Assembly: GCA_016932475.1 (NCBI GenBank)
Contig: JAFGCU010000009.1
Location: 1-64,000 of the forward strand
Length of the DNA stretch: 64,000 nt
Source of the DNA: Anaerolineales bacterium
GTDB taxonomy: Bacteria; Chloroflexota; Anaerolineae; Anaerolineales; RBG-16-64-43
Direction of reading: 5' to 3'
Position 1 is the stretch's first letter. Each line of letters begins with the position of its first letter. Of the stretch, positions 30,943 through 40,705 are shown piece by piece. The notes beneath the pieces were generated by a model, which was given only the letters and a program-made list of their open reading frames with translations, was not told where the DNA came from and did no database searches. A program made the translations under genes and the position numbers.

Positions 30943-31797
30943 TTAGGACAAGGTGTCTAAAATTTCCCCCCAATACTTGAATAGCAGCAAATGTCCTTCA
31001 CCTTCGAGGAATCGCGCGCGGCAGTGCGGCACCGCGCGGGCGATAGCGCGCCCCATCCCGACCGGCGCGTTGACGTCGCACAATCCGTGCCAAAGATCAA
31101 CCGTCGTGGAAATTTCCTCCAAGGAAAATCCCCACGGGCGCACATCGAGATATCCTTCCCAGGCATGGCCGATAATCCCCTGCCGGAACGCCTCGCGCGT
31201 GCTGTCCAAACAGACTTGCCATCCGCCTGGCATGGCGAGCATCGCATTATCCGGATTGGAGGGATCCTCATAATCCGGGTGAACCAGCGCTTCCGGGTGA
31301 TTCTTCCCCCGCCGAAAGACAAAGCCCATCGCCAGCCGGAACAGCGGCCAGGGCAATTTTCCGCCGACCGTGAACGCTAGCCGGTTCTGGGCGATGATGC
31401 CGTCCAGCGCGCCGGGAGCATCCACCGGACCGAGACTCGAGATCACGCCGGCGGCGGTCAGCCGTTCGGGAATGAAGCGCGCGCAGGCGAGCACGTACGG
31501 CCCGCCGCCGGAATGGCCGCACACCGCGAAACGATCCAAATGCAAATAGTCCGCCAGACGGAGGATATCCTCCGGCCAATCGGTGATGCGGCGCCCGGGC
31601 TGGAATGTGGATCCGCCGTAGCCGGGCCGGTCGACCGTGATCAATCGCGCTTTCTTGCGCGCGGTGAGGCCGTCCAGCGGCGGACGGAAGATGCGCGAAC
31701 CCGGCACGCCGTGGAACAGAAAAACCGGCTTGCCGCCGGGATCGCCATACTCGGCATACGCCAGAATGCGGCCGTCGGGCAATTGAATGGTTTCCAT
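30943..31797 (-). CDS. Alpha/beta hydrolase
   Basis: VFLFHGVPGSR, DRPGYGGST, AVCGHSGGGPYVLA nucleophile elbow. Confidence 0.9.
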   Translation of the reverse strand: METIQLPDGRILAYAEYGDPGGKPVFLFHGVPGSRIFRPPLDGLTARKKARLITVDRPGYGGSTFQPGRRITDWPEDILRLADYLHLDRFAVCGHSGGGPYVLACARFIPERLTAAGVISSLGPVDAPGALDGIIAQNRLAFTVGGKLPWPLFRLAMGFVFRRGKNHPEALVHPDYEDPSNPDNAMLAMPGGWQVCLDSTREAFRQGIIGHAWEGYLDVRPWGFSLEEISTTVDLWHGLCDVNAPVGMGRAIARAVPHCRARFLEGEGHLLLFKYWGEILDTLS

Positions 31798-31864
31798 TTT
31801 CCTTCCTCACCCCCGGTCCCTCTCCTGCCTTACGGCAGAAAGGGGGGTGAAGGAACGCTCCAGG

Positions 31865-34474
31865 CTACAACCTTACCTTCTCCAGCATCAGCGCGCGCGC
31901 TTCCTCCATCGCCGCCGGACGGATGCGGATCGGGAAGCGGCCGTGCAGCGGGCTGAGCCGCGCGCCGGCCGCGGTGGAAGCCCAGATCAGCCACACCAGC
32001 GGACGCATCGCGCCGGTCATCTCGACCGAGCGCTTCAATTCGTCGAGCGTCGGATCGTCCCAGCCGCCGGCCAAGCCGTAGAAAAACAGGAAGACGGGGA
32101 AGGAGGGCAGGATCGCCAGGAAGAAGAGCAGCACGCTCGTGACCTGATCGCCCCGCCAGATCAGGGCGGCGATCCCGCGCAGGATGACATAGTGCGTCAT
32201 TCCCGCCAGAATGGGCGCGACGAGCGATTGGTAAATATACAGCTTTTGCGGGAAGCACAGTTTGTGATTGACGAGGAACGTGGCGATGCCCTTTCCGGCC
32301 AGCCCGATAAAATACGCTAGGATCAGCGCGGGGACCTGCAGAGATTCCAGCAAAAGCACGAGGAAAATCACCCGCGCGAGCTGCTCGCCGAAGGTCAGCA
32401 GCATTTTCAGGTAGGGCCGGTTCGACCCGAGTTGAACGCTATCCCCGACCCAGGAAAAATGCTCGATGGCGCCCCAGAATGCGAGCGGCACGACGTAGAG
32501 CGCCGAACGGTGGAATTCGGGTCCGGTCGCCCCCAGCAGGAAGCTCGGCGCCACCGCGATCAACACCGCCCCGATGAAGGCGCTGACCAGCCCGCCCCAT
32601 TTGTACGCCATCGCCGCGTAGTACTGCGAGAGAATCCTCTTGCCGTTGGAGATGGCCTCCGAGATGGCCGGCATCACCCCCTCGGTGAGCATCTGCCCGA
32701 CCTGGAAGGCGAAGATGAAATTCTGCGCCAGGACCCAGTTGCCCCAGATCTCGGCGTAGTTGACCAGGCGGCCCTGCGTCACCCATATTTCCGCCGCCTG
32801 CCCGGCCGACCAGGCGCCGGACGCCAGCATCTCGAAGATCCCGAACCCGAATCCCGTCCGGACGATCTCCCAATCGAAGTGCGCCAGGAACAGCACGCGC
32901 GTGTTGTAACCCAGCCGGCGGTAGATCCCCCACCCGAGCAGGAAGGTGAACAACTCGGCGGCATACGCGGCCACCCCCAGGCCGATCAGGCCGCCCATCG
33001 CCCCGCCGAACGCCGGCGTGGCGCGCCCCCAGAGGTAAAAAACCGTCACGAAGACCGGCTGGACCAGGATCGGCATGACGACGTTGAGCGACACATCCAG
33101 GATGCGGGCGACGTCGTGGCGCTGGAATCCCGCCAGCGCGTTGCGCATCACATGATAGAAACCGGGCAGCTGGATCGCGGCGTGGATGATGATGCTCCAG
33201 GCGTACAGCGCGTAGGCGGAATGCGGCGCGACCACGCTCGCGAAAGCGATCACCAGCGCCACCTGCACCGCGCCGGAAATAATCTGCCACCAGACGAACA
33301 TCTGGCCATACTGGATGCCCTTCCGCGGGTCGTGGACGCGGTGCTGCGAAAGGAACTTAACAAAGGCGATGCTGGTCCCCATGTCGAAAAAGTACCACGC
33401 CACGTTGAAGAACTGCGTGACGCGCCCCCAGATCCCGAGCGCCTGGGCCGAGGGCAGAATGTACGTCGGGAGGATCAGGTTCTGGTAGAGGATCAGCGGG
33501 ATAAAGAAGATCAGCCCGAGCGTGAGCGCGACCAGGAAGCCGGAAAGCGGACGCTCGAACCCGATTTGTTCCCAGACGTCGCGTCTTTCTCCTTGCGGAA
33601 GCGCTTCCCCTCCCTTGGCAGCCGGGACGGGCTGGGCGCGAAGCATGATTTCATCCAAGGCTTCCGGGTGGCGATTGCTGTACCGGCGGACAAGCAAGAA
33701 TGCGGCGAAGGAAATGGCGACCATCAGCGCCATCAACACCAGCAGCCCGTTCCGCTCCGCGTCGTGCGGGACGGGCGAGCCCGGGTAATCGGCAAACTCA
33801 AGCGGCATCCTTCCGCCCGCCCGCATCGCGAGGTGGTAGATCAGGTAGTTGTAATAGGCCCACTCGCGCAACTGCGGATTATCTTCTTCGCCCAGAAAGA
33901 AATTGACGACGAAGGCGTTTTCGCGCTGCAACCGCCAGATCAGCCAGCTCCCGTCTTCGTAGCCGGTCACCAGCGGATGCACGCTGGATATGGGAGTGAC
34001 GACCCTATGGCGTTCGCGCACCTGAGGCGCGCCGTTCCAGACAATCTGACGGCGGAGAGGATCCTCGATCGGAACTTCCACCAGACTGGCCGGCTCATCC
34101 GTCCGCGCAAAGGCAACCGGCACGCCGCTGACGCTGGAAAAATCCGACGAAGAAATATCCGGACCGAGGATCAGCATCAGCCCGGCGCCCTGCTCCAGGC
34201 GGGCCCGCACCAGTTCCGGATCCGGGATCAATCCGTTGAGCAGCAGGACGTCCGCTTCGGCCGCTTCGTCGACAAAAATGAACGCATCTTCGCCGGCCAA
34301 TTCGAGCGCCGGGCGGACGGTGGAAGTTTCTCCGGCGAGAAATACGCGCACGGCGGCGGATGCGTTCGCCGGTTCCGCGGAAGCAAGCACACACAGGAGG
34401 ATCAGAAAAACGAGTATCCATTGGTGTGCGGAGGATTGATGAAAAGAAACGGCGCGGCTTCTTGGGTTTAGCAT
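31865..34474 (-). CDS. Large membrane protein: N-terminal extracytoplasmic domain fused to MOP/MATE-like multi-TM region
   Basis: Signal peptide, about 200-aa soluble region (LLLNGLIPDPELVRARLEQGAGLMLILGPD), then about 14 predicted TM segments resembling polysaccharide flippases. Confidence 0.6.
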   Translation of the reverse strand: MLNPRSRAVSFHQSSAHQWILVFLILLCVLASAEPANASAAVRVFLAGETSTVRPALELAGEDAFIFVDEAAEADVLLLNGLIPDPELVRARLEQGAGLMLILGPDISSSDFSSVSGVPVAFARTDEPASLVEVPIEDPLRRQIVWNGAPQVRERHRVVTPISSVHPLVTGYEDGSWLIWRLQRENAFVVNFFLGEEDNPQLREWAYYNYLIYHLAMRAGGRMPLEFADYPGSPVPHDAERNGLLVLMALMVAISFAAFLLVRRYSNRHPEALDEIMLRAQPVPAAKGGEALPQGERRDVWEQIGFERPLSGFLVALTLGLIFFIPLILYQNLILPTYILPSAQALGIWGRVTQFFNVAWYFFDMGTSIAFVKFLSQHRVHDPRKGIQYGQMFVWWQIISGAVQVALVIAFASVVAPHSAYALYAWSIIIHAAIQLPGFYHVMRNALAGFQRHDVARILDVSLNVVMPILVQPVFVTVFYLWGRATPAFGGAMGGLIGLGVAAYAAELFTFLLGWGIYRRLGYNTRVLFLAHFDWEIVRTGFGFGIFEMLASGAWSAGQAAEIWVTQGRLVNYAEIWGNWVLAQNFIFAFQVGQMLTEGVMPAISEAISNGKRILSQYYAAMAYKWGGLVSAFIGAVLIAVAPSFLLGATGPEFHRSALYVVPLAFWGAIEHFSWVGDSVQLGSNRPYLKMLLTFGEQLARVIFLVLLLESLQVPALILAYFIGLAGKGIATFLVNHKLCFPQKLYIYQSLVAPILAGMTHYVILRGIAALIWRGDQVTSVLLFFLAILPSFPVFLFFYGLAGGWDDPTLDELKRSVEMTGAMRPLVWLIWASTAAGARLSPLHGRFPIRIRPAAMEEARALMLEKVRL

Positions 34475-35057
34475 TGGTAGAGGATACAGCCGGAGGGGAA
34501 GATGCGCAAATCCCCCCCTCACCCCCCTCTTCCCCAGCCTTTCTCCCACTTGATGGTGGGAGAAAGGCTTATTACAACCCCACTCCCAGCGTTATTTTTT
34601 TAATCCGATCGAAAGCGAATATCTTCGTAGACTGTTTTTCAGGAAAAAGCTGGGAGAGCATTTCCCGGAGCGTAGCGACGGGAGGGAAAGGTTGAGGGGT
34701 GGCGCGGGGTTTTATCCCTCCTTTCCAACGCACGGGAAAAAAAGCCCGCGCGAATTAATTACTACCGCCAAAGGCGGTGGCCCCGTATACAATCACGACG
34801 GGGCATGCTTTAGAACGTCGCACCTGGAAGATGCACTCCTACCGGTTATTTATCGTTGCCGGGCAGCCTTCCCGGTTCCCCTCCCCCCGAGATCGCTCCC
34901 CTCATCCCTTCGTGATGGGGGGATTAGAACCATCCTCTGAAACGGAGGAACCCTGGGGGGAAGGGTAACCGGGGCGCGATGCGGTATTTTCCCTGTATCC
35001 TTTGAGAACACATCAGCCCGATTGTCACATGATTATTCAGCCTAAAAACAAATTCCA

Positions 35058-35118
35058 CTTCACCGGTAGAACCTTTTCATTCTACTCACTGCCAGAGGCA
35101 GTGGTTTTAAAACCTAAT
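35058..35118 (+). repeat. Short dispersed repeat with conserved hairpin
   Basis: CACCGGTAGAACCTTTTCATTCTACTCACTGCCAGAGGCAGTGGTTTTAAAACC; second copy at 60791-60845. Confidence 0.75.
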
Positions 35119-35378
35119 AAACAAATCCCCCCGCTAAAAACACGCGGGGGCAGGCTCTTTCGGGGCATAACGCTTCGCACAAAATAGCCCGCGCGCGCGA
35201 GCTTCGTCTACCAGCGCCGTGCTCTTGTCCCGGAGCGCAACGACGGGATTAGCGCGGCGCGGCGATCCGACGGGGGATGGATGAAAATATTTGGATTTTC
35301 GGTTTTTATCCTGTCAATCCTGAAAAAATCCCCCGGCCTCGCCCGGCGAAGCCGGGGCGGGGCTGTAAATCCTGTCCA

Positions 35379-37007
35379 TCACTTGCCCGCCTTCGCCACC
35401 GCCACCCTGTCTCGGCCCTCGGCCTTGGCCTGGTAGAGCGCGTTATCCGCGGCGCGCAGGAGGATTTCCCCGGCGGCTTCGAATTCCGGGATCGCGGAAA
35501 CCCCGAGCGAGAGCGTGATTCCCGGCAGCATCTTCCCGCCGACCTGGACGTTCATGCCCTTCACGCCGGACCGGATCCCTTCCGCGCGCGCCGCGGCGAT
35601 CCCGATCGCGGCGTCCGGCAGCACGATCACAAATTCCTCCCCGCCGTAGCGGCAGGCGATATCCTCGTAGCGGACCTGCGAGGCGAGGAAGGTCCCGATC
35701 TGACGCAGGACGGCGTCGCCCGCCTCGTGCCCGTACTGATCGTTGAAGGATTTGAAGTGGTCGATATCGATGAAGATGATCGAGAGCGGCGCCTTTTCGC
35801 GGGCGGCGCGGTGGATTTCGCGTTCGAGCGTTTCCTCCAGGTAGCGCCGGTTGAACAGGCCGGTCAGGCTGTCGCGGATGGATTGGTTGCGCAGGTTTTC
35901 CCGCAGCCGCAGATTGGCCACCGCGAGCGTAATGCGCTCGCCTACCGTTTTGGCCAGCGAGAGCACCCGCGTCCGGGCTTCGCCGTCGGGGATGGGCGCG
36001 GGGGATTCCGCGATCCGTGATTGCAGGTGCAGGATGCCGATCACCTCGCGTTGCGCGAAGAGCGGGATGCACATGTATTGGGCCACCTCGGAATGATCCA
36101 GATGGTGGCAGCGCATCCCGGTCGAGGATTCATCCATCCACAACACCTGCTCGCGGCGCAGCGCCCAGCAGTGGGCGCGCGAACAATGCGGCGAGTTCCT
36201 TCCCGCCTCGATCCCGCCCCAGGCGCTGACCGCATCCAGCGTATCGCGGGATTCGCCGCTGAGGTAGAGCGCGCCGTGCGGGAAGGGAAGCAGGCGCGGA
36301 GTGTAATAGCCGATGATCGCGTAACTGTCTTCGAGAACCTGGCAAGCCTGCAGGAAATCCCCCATCTCCGAAAGAAGGGTCATATCGCGGGTTTGTTGCC
36401 GCTGCTTTTCCAGCGCCGCGGCCAGCTCATCGCGGGATTCCCGCAACTCCACTTCCGCCCGTTTGATTTTTTCCCGCTCCGCCAGGAGCGTGGTGGTGAT
36501 TCTTTCGGTGATAAACCCGATCACCAGCAGGAACAGCATTTCCACTCCGATCCCGACCGCGGCCGGAAAGTCCATGGCGTCGAAATACAGGAGGGGAATG
36601 CTGAGGGCGGCGCTGGCGACGAACCCGTTCATGAGGATCCCGGGCCGGCCGATGAACAAGCCGGCGTGGATGGCGCCGAGGACGAACATCAACCAGAAGA
36701 GCGTGGGGTATCCGCCGGCCAAGCCGACGGTCAACGAGGATACGACCCAGTTGAAAACCGCGAACACGTACATCAGGAGAGTGATATCCCGGACGGCCAT
36801 TGAACGGAGGCTGATGAGGATATTCACCGCCACCTGCAGCCCGAACAGGGCGAGGATGAACGGCCAATACCTGCCTCCCCCGCCCGCCAGCAGGTACGCC
36901 AGGGAAAGCACCGTCTGCGCCAGGCCCAGGAACGGGGTGAGGCCGCGCCATAATTCCTTGGCGAAATCGGATTTTCCCGGGGAGCCGTCCTGAGGAGCGC
37001 TCATCAT
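35379..37007 (-). CDS. Diguanylate cyclase: N-terminal TM region, GAF-like domain, GGDEF
   Basis: DSLTGLFNRRYLEETL, ISIIFIDIDHFKSFND-type core, CRYGGEEFVIVLP (GGEEF). Confidence 0.93.
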   Translation of the reverse strand: MMSAPQDGSPGKSDFAKELWRGLTPFLGLAQTVLSLAYLLAGGGGRYWPFILALFGLQVAVNILISLRSMAVRDITLLMYVFAVFNWVVSSLTVGLAGGYPTLFWLMFVLGAIHAGLFIGRPGILMNGFVASAALSIPLLYFDAMDFPAAVGIGVEMLFLLVIGFITERITTTLLAEREKIKRAEVELRESRDELAAALEKQRQQTRDMTLLSEMGDFLQACQVLEDSYAIIGYYTPRLLPFPHGALYLSGESRDTLDAVSAWGGIEAGRNSPHCSRAHCWALRREQVLWMDESSTGMRCHHLDHSEVAQYMCIPLFAQREVIGILHLQSRIAESPAPIPDGEARTRVLSLAKTVGERITLAVANLRLRENLRNQSIRDSLTGLFNRRYLEETLEREIHRAAREKAPLSIIFIDIDHFKSFNDQYGHEAGDAVLRQIGTFLASQVRYEDIACRYGGEEFVIVLPDAAIGIAAARAEGIRSGVKGMNVQVGGKMLPGITLSLGVSAIPEFEAAGEILLRAADNALYQAKAEGRDRVAVAKAGK

Positions 37008-37470
37008 GTCACATTATCGCGGTAGTTCAATTCACCTACGTTATCATTCAACCATCCATGACAGGAGTGCCGAATTTCATTAATGTCATAGTTTATACCA
37101 TCCCGTGGCGGTCGCCGGTACGCTTTACGGGGATTTAATATGTCACACTTACTGAAGTATATCTTGGAATATCATACCTCTATTTCGAAAACCAATAGAT
37201 CCTTTGGATTTATGCGATCGCGTCGGTCTTCGCTTACTTTTTCGGTGCAGTTTTTTCCATATAGTCGTTGGTAACGCTAAACCGTTCAGCCTTGTACCGT
37301 TTTTAACGCCAGGCACAACCTTCTTGTTGTTCAGTATTTGTCTTCCAACAAGCTCAGTACCACGGTTACGGATTCGTAATTCGCGGCTTTGGTTTTCAGA
37401 TCTCGGCGTTCATAAGGATGCGTGAAATAATCCTCGTTTCTTAAACAAGACCATTTTCATAATTTGAATT

Positions 37471-37845
37471 CTAATTAATGTAAAGAGAGAATAATAAATT
37501 AAGTACCAATAATAGAGCAGGTAATGTAAATATTATAATAAAAGTGAATATATTAAGAAACATAATAAGCACCATTACAAGTATACTTTTTTTAACTGGA
37601 CGCTTTTCAATATTTCGTATGGAGTTTATCGCCAAATAAACCATTGCTCCAAAATCTAAAAACACCAGCAACAGGAAGAACCAACCCAGTGGTTGCGCAG
37701 GACCACTCTGTAGTAAAGATAAAAAGTATTCGGGTTTTCTAATCAGGATAAACAATAAAAAATAGAAGGGCGGAACAAGTAATAACATATGGAGAAGCCA
37801 AAATCCAATACGATCACGCTTCGTTAAAGTCGGTATTTTTTCCAT
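37471..37845 (-). CDS. Small 3-4 TM membrane protein, candidate immunity/partner protein
   Basis: ATG at 37845 behind GGAGGAG; 124 aa, hydrophobic; AT-rich; follows the WXG-like effector on the same strand. Confidence 0.6.
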   Translation of the reverse strand: MEKIPTLTKRDRIGFWLLHMLLLVPPFYFLLFILIRKPEYFLSLLQSGPAQPLGWFFLLLVFLDFGAMVYLAINSIRNIEKRPVKKSILVMVLIMFLNIFTFIIIFTLPALLLVLNLLFSLYIN

Positions 37846-38016
37846 CGGATGAACTCCTCCACATTTCTCCTTATGAGAATTTATCAAATGATCAACAAAT
37901 CGGAATTTCACAATTCTTTTCTGTCTCGTTGATAGTTATGTATGAGTAGTATATCTTATTTCAATCGTTCTCATTTATTAAATATTTCCCCTTTACAAAT
38001 ATATTAAGGCGGTTAC

Positions 38017-38979
38017 CTAAGGTGTAGGAGTAGGTGTAGGTGTAGGTGTAGGCGGTGTTGGTACTCGAACATAGGGCGATTCTGGTAAAGCTGGCGGTGG
38101 AACAAGTATATTCCAGACTTCATTAGCATTATCAAGAGCCTGGCATGCACCTTGACCATATTGCAGCAAATTAGTAAGTTCGGGTAACCACTTTTCAGGA
38201 TTAACGGGGTCGAGAATTTTTCCACACTCTTTGATAATATCCAATGGTGACATTCCGGCCATTTCAGTAGCTTTATCAGCAGCTGATTTTACTATCGCCG
38301 GAGCGACCAATCCGATTCCTAGCGCAACTCCTAATTTATCAAGTAAACCGGCGGTAAAGAGATCGAGGCTGACAAGGAGTATAAAAACCCAAAATATTTT
38401 TTCGGCGCTTATGCCCTGCTGCACTAAATAGTTATATGTATTAAGCAAATCCGCAAAGTTTTTAAAGAATTCATCTAAATAATCTTCATATTGGCTAATA
38501 AGCGACCGATTTTCATCGGTTATCTCTATTGTAATTGTTTGTCCATTTCTCCAAAATATCACATAATCGCCATAATCTTTATATGCAAGAAAACCAAATA
38601 TGAGGAGTTCAGGGGTACCACCTTGCCTGATCGGCGCATCGCCCTCGCCCCCCGGCCCATCATATATTGGCGAATCGGACATCAGCGCAGTATTCTCTTC
38701 GAATAGATCAATCGCCTGATTATCCACATTCTCAAAATCCCGCGCCGCCTTGCGCAGCGATTCCGCGTCGCCGGCCAGCGCGGCTCCCAAAGCCTTTGCC
38801 TGGGTTTGAATTGCGTACCCCGCCTTGCGGGCCGGGCCGGAAAGCTGGCCGTCGTAGCTCGGCATCGCCATGGCGGCCGCGAGGATTTCATCCCCGGCGC
38901 GGCTAATTGCCTCGCCGGCGGATTCGAAATCCTTGGCTTTGGTCTTGAGGTCTTCGGTGTTTACACGGATGCGCGCCAT
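38017..38979 (-). CDS. WXG100-like N-terminal module fused to AT-rich unique C-terminus ending in (PT)n
   Basis: N-terminal helical YDGQLSGPARKAG; composition changes sharply around 38.71 kb; terminal TPPTPTPTPTPTP*. Confidence 0.65.
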   Translation of the reverse strand: MARIRVNTEDLKTKAKDFESAGEAISRAGDEILAAAMAMPSYDGQLSGPARKAGYAIQTQAKALGAALAGDAESLRKAARDFENVDNQAIDLFEENTALMSDSPIYDGPGGEGDAPIRQGGTPELLIFGFLAYKDYGDYVIFWRNGQTITIEITDENRSLISQYEDYLDEFFKNFADLLNTYNYLVQQGISAEKIFWVFILLVSLDLFTAGLLDKLGVALGIGLVAPAIVKSAADKATEMAGMSPLDIIKECGKILDPVNPEKWLPELTNLLQYGQGACQALDNANEVWNILVPPPALPESPYVRVPTPPTPTPTPTPTP

Positions 38980-39027
38980 AATCCCCTCTTCGTGGAACAG
39001 CTTTTATAATTTTGTGCGCGTGAACTA

Positions 39028-39056
39028 TTGACAAGCATAATATCATGATCTATAAT
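39028..39056 (+). promoter_or_regulatory. Perfect-consensus sigma70 promoter
   Basis: TTGACA (39028-39033) - 17 bp - TATAAT (39051-39056), upstream of ATG 39085. Confidence 0.85.
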
Positions 39057-39084
39057 CCTTTTCAACTATGTATTTGGGGGAACT

Positions 39085-39414
39085 ATGATTTCACCGCCTC
39101 CACAATATCTATACCGTGACGTCCAATACCATCCGCCCGAGGCAGACCGCCTGGCGGATAAAATCCTTGAGAAGATCCGCCAATTTACTATGGAGAAAGA
39201 CAAGGTGGAGACTTCCTCCAGATATTTGGATTCCAACTGGGAGGGGCGCCGCAAGGAAACCTTTGTCTCTGAAGCGGATCCGCACAAGCGAAAGACTCTC
39301 GAGGAACTCGAGCACCTGAGAAAGCAGGAGCAATACTTCCGCACCATTAAAGTGACCCGCCGGGAGCAGTACGTCAACCCGGATTGGGAAGCCTGGCAAA
39401 GAGGCCGGCGCTAG
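39085..39414 (+). CDS. WXG100-like small helical protein
   Basis: SNWEGRRKETF WxG turn flanked by predicted helices; RBS GGGGG. Confidence 0.6.
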   Translation: MISPPPQYLYRDVQYHPPEADRLADKILEKIRQFTMEKDKVETSSRYLDSNWEGRRKETFVSEADPHKRKTLEELEHLRKQEQYFRTIKVTRREQYVNPDWEAWQRGRR

Positions 39415-39435
39415 TCCATCCGCCGCGAGGTGATC

Positions 39436-39693
39436 ATGACCGTCATCGATTTCAATCCCGAGGATCTCGGCAAGTTCCTGAAGGACGTCGAGGAAGCCAA
39501 CGCCCAGATCCAGAACGCGGTGGAAAAACTCGCCAAGGCCGTCAAGGAAGTGGAACCCAAGTGGAACGGCGACGCCCAGAAAGCCTTCATCCGCTTCTAC
39601 GGCGACTGGCGCAAGGGGGTCGATCTGCACACCGCGGCGATGAAAAAATCCGCCGAGCAGCTGCGCCGGATGGCGGACGAGCAACTAAAATAA
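39436..39693 (+). CDS. WXG100 family (EsxA-like) protein
   Basis: 85 aa, helix-PKWNGDAQKAFIRF-helix. Confidence 0.8.
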   Translation: MTVIDFNPEDLGKFLKDVEEANAQIQNAVEKLAKAVKEVEPKWNGDAQKAFIRFYGDWRKGVDLHTAAMKKSAEQLRRMADEQLK

Positions 39694-39757
39694 AAATCAC
39701 AGATTTCTTGTAAAAAAACGACGAAAGCCGGTTTTTTTACTACCCCACAGGAAGAAA

Positions 39758-39855
39758 TCTCACCGCAGAGCCCGCCCTGGTCGGGCTGGGCCTGGGACGC
39801 AGAGGACGTAGAGAAATAAACCAGTAATTCTCTGCGTCCTCTGCGTCTCTGCGGT
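39758..39855. repeat. Palindromic CTCTGCGTCTCTGCGG repeat
   Basis: TCTCACCGCAGAG ... GACGCAGAGGACGTAGAGAA ... TTCTCTGCGTCCTCTGCGTCTCTGCGG; interrupted left arm. Confidence 0.75.
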
Positions 39856-39861
39856 TAATCC

Positions 39862-40506
39862 TTATTTTTGCCCGTACTTATCCGTATACCGCTTGTGCAG
39901 CTGCGCGACCATCTCCTTCGGGATCGCGATCGGCCGCCCCAGCTGCATCGCATAAAACACCGTCCGCGCGATGTCCTCGACCATCACCGCCGCCTTGACC
40001 GCGGCGCCGGCGTCCTTCCCGACCGTGAACACGCCGTGATTCTGCATCAGGATCGCCGGGCTCGCCCCGATCGCGCGCACCACCTCGCGCCCGATCTCCT
40101 CGCCGCCGATCGGCGCGAACTTCCCGACCGGAATCTCCCCCCCGAATTCGTCGCAGATCGCCGTGAGGATCGCCGGGATCGGCTTGCCGACCGCCGCGAA
40201 CGCGGTCGCGAAGTTCGAATGCGTGTGCACGATCCCGCCCACGTCCGGCCGATTCTTATAAATGTACAGATGCGTCGGGGTATCGACCGAAGGGTTCAGT
40301 TTGCCCTCGATCCGCTTGCCGTCGGCGTCTACGACGACCATGTTCTCCGGCGTCAGCGCTTCATACACCACGCCACTCGGCTTGATCACGATCAGCCCGG
40401 TCTTCGCGTCGCGCGCGCTGACGTTCCCGGAAGTCCACGCCACCAGCCCGTTGCGCGGCAGTTCCTGGTTCCATCGGCATACTTCACGGCGAAGTTTTTC
40501 GAGCAT
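39862..40506 (-). CDS. araD: L-ribulose-5-phosphate 4-epimerase
   Basis: WTSGNVSARD, IKPSGVVYEAL, DTPTHLYIYKNRPDVGGIVHTHSNFATAFAA. Confidence 0.92.
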   Translation of the reverse strand: MLEKLRREVCRWNQELPRNGLVAWTSGNVSARDAKTGLIVIKPSGVVYEALTPENMVVVDADGKRIEGKLNPSVDTPTHLYIYKNRPDVGGIVHTHSNFATAFAAVGKPIPAILTAICDEFGGEIPVGKFAPIGGEEIGREVVRAIGASPAILMQNHGVFTVGKDAGAAVKAAVMVEDIARTVFYAMQLGRPIAIPKEMVAQLHKRYTDKYGQK

Positions 40507-40705
40507 AAAGAACACCTCCTACCCTCTTCCCCCTCACCCCTCACCCCAGACCCCTCTCCCGGCATAAGCTGGGAGAAGCCTGTCCTCGATCGAAGCGAGG
40601 GGGGGGGCAGGGGTGAGGGAGGGTTTAGCAGGGAGAGGGATAAGCCTCGCACCTCGTCCCCAATTCGCTTGATCGTCTTCACCACCGGATTTTTCCCGTG
40701 GTGCT

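Noticed and set aside
35136-35160. Terminator at CCCCCCGCTAAAAACACGCGGGGG
   Set aside because: GC hairpin lacks a following T-tract on either strand and no gene clearly ends here.
37204-37425. 73-aa ORF in the AT-rich spacer
   Set aside because: No RBS or family features; likely chance ORF in a non-coding AT-rich segment.
40520-40640. C-rich/G-rich stretch as a structured RNA or regulatory site
   Set aside because: Looks like a degraded member of the common C-rich palindromic spacer repeats; no defined conserved structure.
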